Shown here: one piece after another, positions 1-5,978 of the stretch | How the letters are laid out: every line of letters starts with the position of its first letter | Numbering within the stretch: position 1 is the stretch's first letter | NCBI GenBank assembly: GCA_030038695.1 | Contig: JASHSN010000409.1 | Location: 1 to 7,738 of the forward strand | Reading direction: 5' to 3' | DNA length: 7,738 bases | Source: Nitrososphaeraceae archaeon | GTDB taxonomy: Archaea > Thermoproteota > Nitrososphaeria > Nitrososphaerales > Nitrososphaeraceae | Translations under genes and position numbers: made by a program | Notes under the pieces: generated by a model | Seen by the model: the letters and a program-made list of their open reading frames with translations, nothing else | Told to the model about the DNA's origin: nothing | The model's database searches: none

Positions 1-178
1 CTCACACAAGCCAATGGATTATGCTAGTATCTGCTAGCACGAATGCAGGAAAATATACAGAGTGAATTTTTTTCGTATTCTTAAGATTAAAAATTGGTTT
101 ATTTTCTCTTCGACTGGTCTGTCCACACAATAACCAATAGCGGGGCAACGTAGCAATGCAATTACGCAAGAGGTCTAA
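1..178. other. No gene seen; downstream flank of the broken cyclase gene
   Basis: I see no convincing coding frame in this stretch. On the minus strand a short T-run (93-89) in AT-rich sequence lies about 86 bases past the reconstructed stop at 179. It could act as an archaeal T-rich terminator, but this is weak. Confidence 0.3.
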
Positions 179-264
179 TCATTCAACTTTTCTCTTAAAT
201 GGATTTAACATCGTTCTTTTCCCCTTACTTGTTATAGAGTATACAGAATACTTTCCATATCCTT

Positions 265-1038
265 CTACTTCTTTGTAGACATAGCTTTGACCAATTCCTT
301 CGTAATTTGATAGAGGTTATTACCGATTACCATTCCATTTGCCGATGCTTTAGAATTTATCTTTGCACACAAATTCACAGCAGAACCAAATAAATCATCA
401 CTCTGCGAAGATCTTGATCTTGCAACTTGTACTAGTCCATAATCTGCACTAATTCTATAGTCGAGAGAGGGCAATCCTTCTTCATGAAGCTTTGCATTAA
501 TCGCACGATGAGCTAACATCATTGTAATACCACATTCAATGACATCTTTAAATGCCAGTAGATTTGAGGGGTCTGTTGTATTGGGAAAGTAGTAGATCAG
601 ACAATCACCTGCATTCTTGATTATTTTTGCGCCACAATTTTTTGCTATGGTTGCCATTGCGTTAAGAAATATGGCGTAATATTTACTAATCCCAGCATCA
701 GGTAGTTCAGCTGAAATTTTGGTAGAATCTATCATATCAATAAAACAAATACAAAAGTTTTGTCTTTCACCAGAGAATGATATTTCTTCATCTTGAAGAG
801 CCCAAAGCCGCGACTTACTATGAGTATCCGCAATAGGAAAATCAGAATACTTTGAATAATACGGGCTATTCCATGAAAATTGAGGCTCGTTATTTTCTTG
901 TGGTACCGTACATGGCTTAATAGCAATGGCTGCTTTTAGTATTTGCTTTTTAATATCTTTGTCAAGGTATGCGAAACTGCTCGTAAGACCTTCACCCAAT
1001 CCAGATGCGAATTTGTTATTCTTCTTTGCTTCTTTCAA
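265..1038 (-). CDS. Class III adenylate/guanylate cyclase domain (C-terminal part of broken gene)
   Basis: Class III cyclases convert a nucleoside triphosphate to the 3',5'-cyclic nucleotide plus pyrophosphate, using two metal-binding aspartates in a dimer. Over 257 residues, 1-42 hold the end of unit 26 and unit 27, 43-90 are a linker, and about 92-245 are the cyclase core. Visible motifs: FIDMIDST at 99-106 (D101 as first metal ligand), IKNAGD at 140-145 (K141 purine-contacting Lys, D145 second metal ligand), and DDLFGSAVNLCAKI at 214-227 (D215 purine-contacting Asp, N222 transition-state Asn). The usual Arg four residues after that Asn is K226. The K/D pair favours ATP over GTP. The start is TTG at 1038, preceded in frame by more repeat sequence, so it is probably not a true start. 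The stop at 265 is premature: a family-like tail continues in another frame to 179. Confidence 0.8.
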   Translation of the reverse strand: MKEAKKNNKFASGLGEGLTSSFAYLDKDIKKQILKAAIAIKPCTVPQENNEPQFSWNSPYYSKYSDFPIADTHSKSRLWALQDEEISFSGERQNFCICFIDMIDSTKISAELPDAGISKYYAIFLNAMATIAKNCGAKIIKNAGDCLIYYFPNTTDPSNLLAFKDVIECGITMMLAHRAINAKLHEEGLPSLDYRISADYGLVQVARSRSSQSDDLFGSAVNLCAKINSKASANGMVIGNNLYQITKELVKAMSTKK

Positions 1039-1682
1039 TATTTCTTCAGCGAATCTAAAGATGGGAAATCGTGTCCTAAGCCTTCGCCTAATCCATATGC
1101 GAAATTATTTCCTATGTTTCCTTCTGCTTCTTCTTCTGTTATTAACGATAATATGTGCTGTTGATCTATCTCATCTAAAAATTTAAATGAATAACCTAAG
1201 CCTTTGCCTAATCCATATGCAAATTTATTATTCTCCTTTTTGTATAGAATAATTTCATCTTGAACTTGTGAACTTAAAGTTGGAAAATTGTGCCCTAAGC
1301 CTTCGCCTAATCCATATGCAAATTCGCTATTGGGATTATTAGCTGAAAATATTCTTTTTTGCAGCTCATCAGATAGATAGCAAAAATAGTGGCCCAAGGC
1401 AAAACCAAAACTATTTCCAAATTCGATATCCTCTTCTGTTTTCCTAACAAGAATATTTTCCTGAGTTTCCATATCTAAATATGGCATACTAAAAGCTAAA
1501 CCATATCCTAGTCCCCTTGCAAAATGAATATTCTTTTCCAATTGGGAATGAATCCTTTCGTTAATATCTTTTGGAAGGTATTGGAGTATTAGGCCTACTC
1601 CTTCTCCAAATCCTCTTGCAAAATGAATATCATGGTCTGCTTGCTCAAATACTTGTTCTTGGATCTCTTTTGGTAGATACAT
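1035..1682 (-). CDS. Repeat-only segment, units 20 (end) to 26 (start), of the broken NTPase-cyclase gene
   Basis: This 215-residue frame starts at ATG 1682, which is simply the Met of IFMYLPKEIQEQ in the middle of unit 20. It is in the same frame as the preceding segment, so only the TAG at 1695-1697 separates them. Units 21-25 are complete. Unit 22 has 34 residues and unit 25 has about 40, because of an acidic insertion (TEEEAEGNIGN). Unit 26 breaks off at FPSLDSLKKY before TGA. The unit 21 DNA is nearly identical to that of unit 18. The end overlaps the TTG of the cyclase frame by four bases (TTGA), which resembles translational coupling. However, the rest of unit 26 sits in the cyclase frame, so a frameshift is the better explanation. 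Confidence 0.5.
   Translation of the reverse strand: MYLPKEIQEQVFEQADHDIHFARGFGEGVGLILQYLPKDINERIHSQLEKNIHFARGLGYGLAFSMPYLDMETQENILVRKTEEDIEFGNSFGFALGHYFCYLSDELQKRIFSANNPNSEFAYGLGEGLGHNFPTLSSQVQDEIILYKKENNKFAYGLGKGLGYSFKFLDEIDQQHILSLITEEEAEGNIGNNFAYGLGEGLGHDFPSLDSLKKY
1499..1622 (-). repeat. Near-identical 124-bp internal duplication, copy A
   Basis: This stretch matches 1796-1919 over 124 bases with one mismatch seen (1533 C versus 1830 G, a Lys/Asn codon change). The offset is 297 bp, exactly three 99-bp units. It covers unit 21 and the edges of its neighbours. Most other units share only protein-level similarity, so this is a recent duplication or gene conversion. Confidence 0.9.
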
Positions 1683-1694
1683 GAATATATAACC

Positions 1695-2801
1695 CTATCC
1701 AAGACCTACGCCAATTTCAAAATGACTATATTTATCATCCTTTTTAAAAATCTCAATTTGCGTTTGTCTGTCAAGATAAACATAGTGAATGCCAGAACCA
1801 TATCCTAGTCCCCTTGCAAAATGAATATTGTTTTCCAATTGGGAATGAATCCTTTCGTTAATATCTTTTGGAAGGTATTGGAGTATTAGGCCTACTCCTT
1901 CTCCAAATCCTCTTGCAAATCCGCTATTTGTAGTTGTTTTCTCAAATACTTGTTCTTGGATCTCTTTTGGTACATGCTGAAATATACAACCCATTCCTTC
2001 TCCAAATCCTCTTGCAAAATGAATATCATGGTCTACTTTCTCACATACTTGTTCTTGGATCTCTTTTGGAAGGTATGCAAATGTTACGCCTAATCCATGA
2101 CCTAGACCAAAATCAAATTGAATATTTCTCGTCGCATCCTCAAATGCTTTTCGTTGAAAATCTTTAGAAAAGTATGAAAAACTAGTTCCAATTCCTATCC
2201 CAAATCCTCTTGCAAATCCGCTATCTTCTATTATCAATCTTTTTATCGTGTCTTGTTGTAAACTCGGTAGACAGTTGAAAATGTAACCGAAGCCTTGACC
2301 TAAGCCAGTACTAAACTGAATATCTTCCCTTGCTCTTTCAAACACCTCTTGTTGCTGCTTGCTTGGAAGAAACCTAAGTATAGGGACAAAGCCTATACCT
2401 AAACCATGTGAACATCCACTATATGTTTTTGTCAATTCAAAAATAGTTTCATGAAATTCCTTTGGGGTATATGGAAATAGCCTACCTTGGCCGATGCCCA
2501 GGCCAGTACTAAACTGAATATTTTTCCTTGCTCTTTCAAACACCTCTTGTTGGAGCCCTCTTGGAAGAAACCTAAGTAGCAATCCAAGACCATTTCCAAT
2601 TCCTATTGCAAATTCGCTATACTTTTCTATCATTTCAAATACCAGGTCACGAAACGCTTTCGGTAAAAGCAAAAATATAAAACCAAAGCCATAGCCTAGG
2701 CCGTTAGTCATTTTACCATTTGTCTTAACATATTCAAAAATTTCATTACGCAGACCATCGCTAAGTGGTAATAGAATGTGATAATCCCATGCCAAATCCA
2801 T
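1695..2801 (-). CDS. Repeat-only segment, units 9 (end) to 20 (start), of the broken NTPase-cyclase gene
   Basis: The frame consists almost wholly of 33-residue units with the core FAxGLGxGLG, followed by an amphipathic helix such as LPKEIQEQVFE. It is offset from the NTPase frame. Real homology starts near 2765 at LSDGLRNEIFE, which supplies the missing second half of unit 9. The open frame reaches upstream to TTG at 2888, but that stretch is an out-of-frame reading of NTPase units 8-9. ATG at 2801 is the first ATG, though the piece probably had no start of its own. It ends at TAG 1697-1695 inside GVGLG-stop-GYIF, where every neighbouring unit has a Leu, Phe or similar residue. The next piece continues in the same frame 12 bases later. 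No catalytic motif is present; the role would be a solenoid scaffold or sensor. Confidence 0.55.
   Translation of the reverse strand: MDLAWDYHILLPLSDGLRNEIFEYVKTNGKMTNGLGYGFGFIFLLLPKAFRDLVFEMIEKYSEFAIGIGNGLGLLLRFLPRGLQQEVFERARKNIQFSTGLGIGQGRLFPYTPKEFHETIFELTKTYSGCSHGLGIGFVPILRFLPSKQQQEVFERAREDIQFSTGLGQGFGYIFNCLPSLQQDTIKRLIIEDSGFARGFGIGIGTSFSYFSKDFQRKAFEDATRNIQFDFGLGHGLGVTFAYLPKEIQEQVCEKVDHDIHFARGFGEGMGCIFQHVPKEIQEQVFEKTTTNSGFARGFGEGVGLILQYLPKDINERIHSQLENNIHFARGLGYGSGIHYVYLDRQTQIEIFKKDDKYSHFEIGVGLG
1796..1919 (-). repeat. Near-identical 124-bp internal duplication, copy B
   Basis: Partner of 1499-1622, covering unit 18 and the edges of its neighbours. A second shorter match links 1611-1671 to 2007-2067 at an offset of 396 bp, or four units, so exchange has involved several whole-unit shifts. 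Confidence 0.9.
2304..2578 (-). repeat. Two-unit (198-bp) higher-order repeat, units 11-13
   Basis: The stretches 2304-2380 and 2502-2578 are closely similar at an offset of 198 bp, which is two units. Units 11 and 13 share LRFLP and QQEVFERAR. In units 10-15 the ends alternate between a YS/DS type and a N/D-I-Q type. This shows that growth occurred by duplicating pairs of units. Confidence 0.7.
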
Positions 2802-4965
2802 ATGCAAACCATGTATTCTTTTGGGCTCGTTCAAAATATTGCTTCCAAAGTTCCCTAGGAACATACTGAAAACTATATCCAAAGCCAATTCCTAACCCTT
2901 GGTCAAATTGTGGATTGCCGTCAGCTAGTTCAAAGTTTTTCCTTTGTTGATCTTCGGTCAAGGGAAAAAATGCAAGACCACACGACATTGCAAATCCAAA
3001 TGCAAATTCATGGTTCTTTTCAACTTTTTTTAATATCTCTTGTTGAGACCTTTCAGGTAAAACTGGAAACTTATATCCAAATCCCATACCTAATCCCATA
3101 GCAATCTGACTATTCTCTTCTAGCATGTGTGTTACTTGCTCTTGTATTTCTTTAGTCAAGTGTTCAAATCCATTGGCTAAACCATAGCCCAAACCTCGTG
3201 TAAGTTCACTATTCTTCTCAGCTCTCTCAAGAATTTTTTGTTGCAGCGAATGGTCTAACGTTCCATAGATATATCCTAGTCCCATTCCAAACCCATCCGC
3301 AAATTGTGGATTTACTTCGGATATTTCGAAAATATTATCCTGGAGTTCCTTGGGTAAAAATTTAAAGTTTTGGCCTACGCTTTCTCCAAAGAACCTTGCA
3401 AGTGCATATCCCATCTTTATAGTATCCAAGATCTCTTGTTGGCGTTTTTTTTCTAATGTTGGAAAACTTTGCCCTAGCCCATTTACCATACCTCTAGCGA
3501 ATTCCAGACTTGTCTCAACAGTTTTCATTATTGCTTGTTGTAATTCTGAGTCTAAGGATAGAAAAATCTCGCCAATACCTTGACCTAATGCTGTCTCAAA
3601 GTATCTTTTGTTTTTCATATAATCTACGATTTGAACAGGCAAGGACTGATGCTCCTCCATACCCAATTGGATAAATTCGATATTCCTTCCGAAAAATAAT
3701 CCGATAGAATTAACCTGGCTGTCTTTAGCACTTGATGTTACCTTTACGAAATTAGCTGCCAAATACCCCATAATTTTCAGCTTCACATAATCAGGAAAAA
3801 TTATAGATTCTTTTGGAACATCATGCATAGAATAATAAATTCCCGATAAATATAGCCATGAGCCCAAACTCACCGAGGGATCCTTATTAGAAGAAGCAAA
3901 ATAAGAGCTATTGAAGATTCCATTTTGTAGCTGCTCTATGGTAGATGCTGTTCTGCTTAATCCCAGTTCATAACACAATTTTAATGTATATAAGAAATCT
4001 GCTTCACTTTGACGTTCCTTAGAGTTTGTAATAAATCCAAATTGATGTTCGTAATATTCGGTGCGACGTAATAATTTTTCTGCTACTTCAATAGCATTTA
4101 TTATTTTTGGTTGTTGTTGTCTTTCTTTTTCTTCGCCAACAGCCTTTACTCTTTTATCATTTAACTCTTTATAATAGTCAATAATAGTGAGGGGAGTTGG
4201 TTCTTTTTGCCATAATATATTTGAAATCTTATCCAAGTCTTTTGCAATGTATTTTTCATAAACTTCTCGAAATTGAGCCAACGTGGTTCCATACAACTTT
4301 ACTATATCTTTGATGTTATTTTTATTATACATAATTTCATATGCATATACCTCTGGAGATTTGTCTAGAATGCCACGATACAGTTCAAGATATTTTGGCT
4401 TGAGTGCTATGAGGAGTTGTCTTACATTCTTGGAGCTAATTAATTCCAAAACTGTTTGGGCATTGTCAATATCTCTTTTTACAAGATCATCTGGGAAGTT
4501 GTCCCACACTATTATATCATTTTCCTCACATCTGTTTACTAATTCACGAAGATTTACTCTACCTGATTCTTCACCCACTGGATGCCTTGGATTAATTATG
4601 TAGATTTTCTCAAAGCTTTTCGTATTCTTTATGACTTCAAATATGCCTCTGGACTTTCCGCATCCACTCGTACCAAAAAAGAGTATTTTATCTGTATATG
4701 TTGTACTTCGTTCAAAATTATCTGGACCTACAAAAGGAAATTGTTGTTCGTGTCGAGATAATTGAACATTAATAACGGTAGCTAATTCCTGAAGTATATC
4801 TTCGATTGGTATTTGACCTGATCTTATTACGGTATATGAAATTTCAAAAGGTTCCAAATTTGCATTTTGTTTTTTTGTTAATCTAGACGTACCGTTAGTT
4901 ATAGAGCTTTTTTTGATTTTATCTTTAGCATTCACATTCGTATCCACATTCACATTGTAGACCAA
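2761..4965 (-). CDS. STAND-like P-loop NTPase with C-terminal 33-residue repeats (N-terminal part of broken gene)
   Basis: This frame encodes 734 residues. Residues 1-85 are a polar, variable N-terminus. Residues 92-200 are a P-loop NTPase core: strand ILFFG, Walker A GTSGCGKS at 98-105 (K104, S105), Walker B-like IIVWDN at 151-156 with D155, and a sensor-like strand RQLLIALKP at 182-190. Residues 200-290 look like a helical or winged lid, including KEPTPLTIIDYYKEL. Residues 290-455 are helical and unassigned. Repeat units 1-8 fill 456-719, and unit 9 is cut by the stop. No ATG occurs in frame near the 5' end. TTG at 4965 is the first usable start after an upstream in-frame TAA, with GTG codons at residues 5 and 7 as alternatives. 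No signal peptide or membrane segment is seen. The NTPase call is firm; assignment to STAND rather than generic AAA is inference from the repeat context. Confidence 0.7.
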   Translation of the reverse strand: MVYNVNVDTNVNAKDKIKKSSITNGTSRLTKKQNANLEPFEISYTVIRSGQIPIEDILQELATVINVQLSRHEQQFPFVGPDNFERSTTYTDKILFFGTSGCGKSRGIFEVIKNTKSFEKIYIINPRHPVGEESGRVNLRELVNRCEENDIIVWDNFPDDLVKRDIDNAQTVLELISSKNVRQLLIALKPKYLELYRGILDKSPEVYAYEIMYNKNNIKDIVKLYGTTLAQFREVYEKYIAKDLDKISNILWQKEPTPLTIIDYYKELNDKRVKAVGEEKERQQQPKIINAIEVAEKLLRRTEYYEHQFGFITNSKERQSEADFLYTLKLCYELGLSRTASTIEQLQNGIFNSSYFASSNKDPSVSLGSWLYLSGIYYSMHDVPKESIIFPDYVKLKIMGYLAANFVKVTSSAKDSQVNSIGLFFGRNIEFIQLGMEEHQSLPVQIVDYMKNKRYFETALGQGIGEIFLSLDSELQQAIMKTVETSLEFARGMVNGLGQSFPTLEKKRQQEILDTIKMGYALARFFGESVGQNFKFLPKELQDNIFEISEVNPQFADGFGMGLGYIYGTLDHSLQQKILERAEKNSELTRGLGYGLANGFEHLTKEIQEQVTHMLEENSQIAMGLGMGFGYKFPVLPERSQQEILKKVEKNHEFAFGFAMSCGLAFFPLTEDQQRKNFELADGNPQFDQGLGIGFGYSFQYVPRELWKQYFERAQKNTWFAYGFGMGLSHSITT

Positions 4966-4970
4966 TAAAA

Positions 4971-5174
4971 TTGGTAATTGAGCAACTTAATAAGCCATTC
5001 TATTGTACTGGCGGTCCTGTTAACATAGGTAATCCATCTCCTCATATTAACAAATTTAGTTCTGGACGTTATTGTGCATAAAGAAGAATGGAGTTAGCCA
5101 TCGATATACATATCGAAGAGTGCAAATTTCATTTTGGTGTAATAATGGAAGCAATCTTAGAAGCAAAAGCTTAG
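4971..5174 (+). pseudogene. Short coding-like stretch with an internal stop, unrecognised
   Basis: One plus-strand frame reads from TTG 4971 through NKPFYCTGGPVNIGNPSP and KFSSGRYCA to TAA 5079-5081, then continues in the same frame as MELAIDIHIEECKFHFGV (ATG 5088) to TAG 5172-5174. The first part is rich in Cys, Gly and Pro; the second is a plausible amphipathic helix. The two together could be one small protein broken by a nonsense codon, or two unrelated chance frames. No family is recognised. It starts back to back with the NTPase gene, leaving little room for promoters on both sides. Confidence 0.25.
4986..4994 (-). promoter_or_regulatory. Possible archaeal TATA box for the NTPase-cyclase gene
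   Basis: CTTATTAAG is centred about 25 bases upstream of the TTG at 4965, the distance expected for a TATA box of a leaderless archaeal transcript. No ribosome binding site is seen between the two. The motif is short and the region AT-rich, so this is tentative. Confidence 0.3.
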
Positions 5175-5296
5175 TGGTTTGGGGTTCGAGGTGGGTATCT
5201 TCTATCGCTGTCTTCTTTCAGCCTGGCTGTTAAAGCGATAAGCTGAACTGATAAATGTGCTATGACATCGTAATTCAATTTGTCTCGATCTCTCAT
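5171..5296 (-). CDS. Small hypothetical ORF, 41 residues
   Basis: The ORF runs from ATG 5296 to TAA 5173-5171. The product begins MRDRDKLNYDVIAHL, has a helix-like centre SVQLIALTARLKED and a basic, proline-containing tail (RRYPPRTPNH). The frame stays open upstream to 5365 without another good start, so this may be the tail of a lost longer gene. Its stop overlaps that of the plus-strand stretch ending at 5174. No family is recognised and no clear promoter is seen. Confidence 0.3.
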   Translation of the reverse strand: MRDRDKLNYDVIAHLSVQLIALTARLKEDSDRRYPPRTPNH

Positions 5297-5454
5297 GGAT
5301 TGATTTAGTTGTTGAGGAGGAGACGCGAAGACTTCATGGCGATGAATGAAGCCTAAGAGTATCTATTGCATTATCTCCTGAACAAAATCTAGTCAACTTG
5401 GATAATGGTTATTTTTGCAAACAATCCTAAGAAATAATAACCAATCTTTACAAC

Positions 5455-5461
5455 CATTTAT
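5455..5461 (+). promoter_or_regulatory. Possible TATA-like element for the 131-residue ORF
   Basis: CATTTAT lies about 28 bases upstream of ATG 5487. That spacing fits a leaderless archaeal transcript and supports ATG 5487 over the upstream TTG at 5415. Short motif, tentative. Confidence 0.3.
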
Positions 5462-5486
5462 CAGGTCCTTTAACTCAAGTCTTTGT

Positions 5487-5882
5487 ATGGGAAATCTAAA
5501 ATCAAAAGTAGAATACGAGACAACGGTAACACAATTTGACGCTGTCACTCAGGACATACAGATAAAATACGATGAGTTTCAGAAATCCTGTAAGAATATT
5601 CTACCTAAGGTGGACCCGAAGCTAATTACAGAATTTCTTTTTCATCAGCGGGAGGATTGCGACATTACACCGACGTACAGCCTTGAAGTTATAACCAGAG
5701 AAGGACTAGATACACAAAAAATGAAAGATCTGATATGGACCAAGTTCGGACAATTGCCGGTTATAGATTATAATGGTACCTCATATAGAATAGAGCACAC
5801 GCTAACATTAGGAATGCTGAAGCGACTATGTGATTATGATTTCATAGTAGGTGTTAAGGGATGGTACGTTGGACCGACGTAG
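5487..5882 (+). CDS. Conserved-looking hypothetical protein, 131 residues
   Basis: This is the only intact medium-sized gene in the window. The frame is open from TTG 5415, but the first 24 codons look unlike protein sequence. ATG 5487 (MGNLKSKVEYE) has a TATA-like element at a suitable distance, so I prefer it. The N-terminal 60 residues are helical, charged and possibly coiled-coil (QIKYDEFQKSCKNILPKV). From about residue 70 the pattern is alternating: strand SLEVITREG, helix TQKMKDLIWTKFG, strand and turn PVIDYNGTSYRI, helix TLGMLKRL, strand DFIVGVKGWYVG. This suggests a small alpha/beta domain. No signal peptide, membrane segment or metal motif is seen. I do not recognise the family and assign no function. 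It is transcribed away from the giant gene. Confidence 0.6.
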   Translation: MGNLKSKVEYETTVTQFDAVTQDIQIKYDEFQKSCKNILPKVDPKLITEFLFHQREDCDITPTYSLEVITREGLDTQKMKDLIWTKFGQLPVIDYNGTSYRIEHTLTLGMLKRLCDYDFIVGVKGWYVGPT

Positions 5883-5978
5883 ATTACTAAAAAAAGAGAA
5901 TTTTACCAACATCATCATTTGGCATTGGTAGCGCTTGGTTTATTTTTCGCGCGGACTGACAGTTGCTAATAACAATGT

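Larger units (their letters stand above)
913..3600 (-). repeat. 27-unit array of about 99-bp units encoding a 33-residue protein repeat
   Basis: Each unit reads roughly FARGLGxGLGxxFxxL followed by PKEIQEQIFExAxKN plus two or three residues. The Gly at unit positions 4, 6, 8 and 10 form two interlaced GxxxG patterns. Q at about 21, I/V at 24 and F at 25 are also conserved. Nearly all units are exactly 33 residues; exceptions are units 22 (34) and 25 (about 40), and units 9, 20 and 26 carry the lesions. I infer a two-element hairpin per unit stacking into a solenoid, possibly a ligand or protein sensor. This is not TPR, Sel1, HEAT, ankyrin or MORN by its conserved positions. I do not recognise the family. 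Confidence 0.85.
179..4965 (-). pseudogene. Broken giant gene: STAND-like NTPase, 27 x 33-residue repeats, class III cyclase
   Basis: Seen: four consecutive minus-strand frames carry parts of one continuous design. The NTPase frame ends inside repeat unit 9, the second frame carries the end of unit 9 to the start of unit 20, the third carries the end of unit 20 to unit 26, and the fourth carries the end of unit 26, unit 27 and the cyclase. Repairing 2 missing bases near 2764, reading through TAG at 1695-1697, restoring 7 bases near 1050 and 1 base near 277 gives one frame of about 1,598 residues, with broken units 9, 20 and 26 all returning to exactly 33 residues. Known: STAND proteins couple a P-loop NTPase to a repeat sensor and an effector domain, and class III cyclases make cyclic nucleotides. 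Inferred: a cytoplasmic signal-gated cyclase that has recently decayed. Alternatives are assembly error or separately expressed pieces. Confidence 0.72.

Noticed and set aside
732..1186. Short open frames opposite to, or overlapping, the cyclase and the last repeats (732-926 minus, 926-1186 and 943-1164 plus)
   Set aside because: They lie in other frames over well-supported coding sequence, have low-complexity translations and no domain pattern.
265..2772. Programmed frameshifting or coupled translation as the reason for all breaks
   Set aside because: The lesions differ in kind (two-base loss, nonsense, about seven-base loss, one-base loss), and I saw no slippery heptamer with a structure at them.
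913..3600. CRISPR array or DNA-level satellite
   Set aside because: The 99-bp periodicity follows codons, the units diverge at DNA level, and there is no constant repeat with unique spacers.
1934..4603. Plus-strand frames at 1934-2167, 2910-3101, 3350-3583 and 4283-4603
   Set aside because: They are antisense shadows of the repeat array and the NTPase; the repetitive DNA makes such frames likely.
179..4965. Homopolymer sequencing errors as the cause of the breaks
   Set aside because: None of the four sites lies in a long homopolymer, and one is a substitution. Error cannot be excluded without reads, but it is not the simplest explanation.
5175..5200. tRNA-like GGTTCGAGG stretch
   Set aside because: The flanking bases cannot form the T-arm stem, and no anticodon or acceptor stem is seen on either strand.
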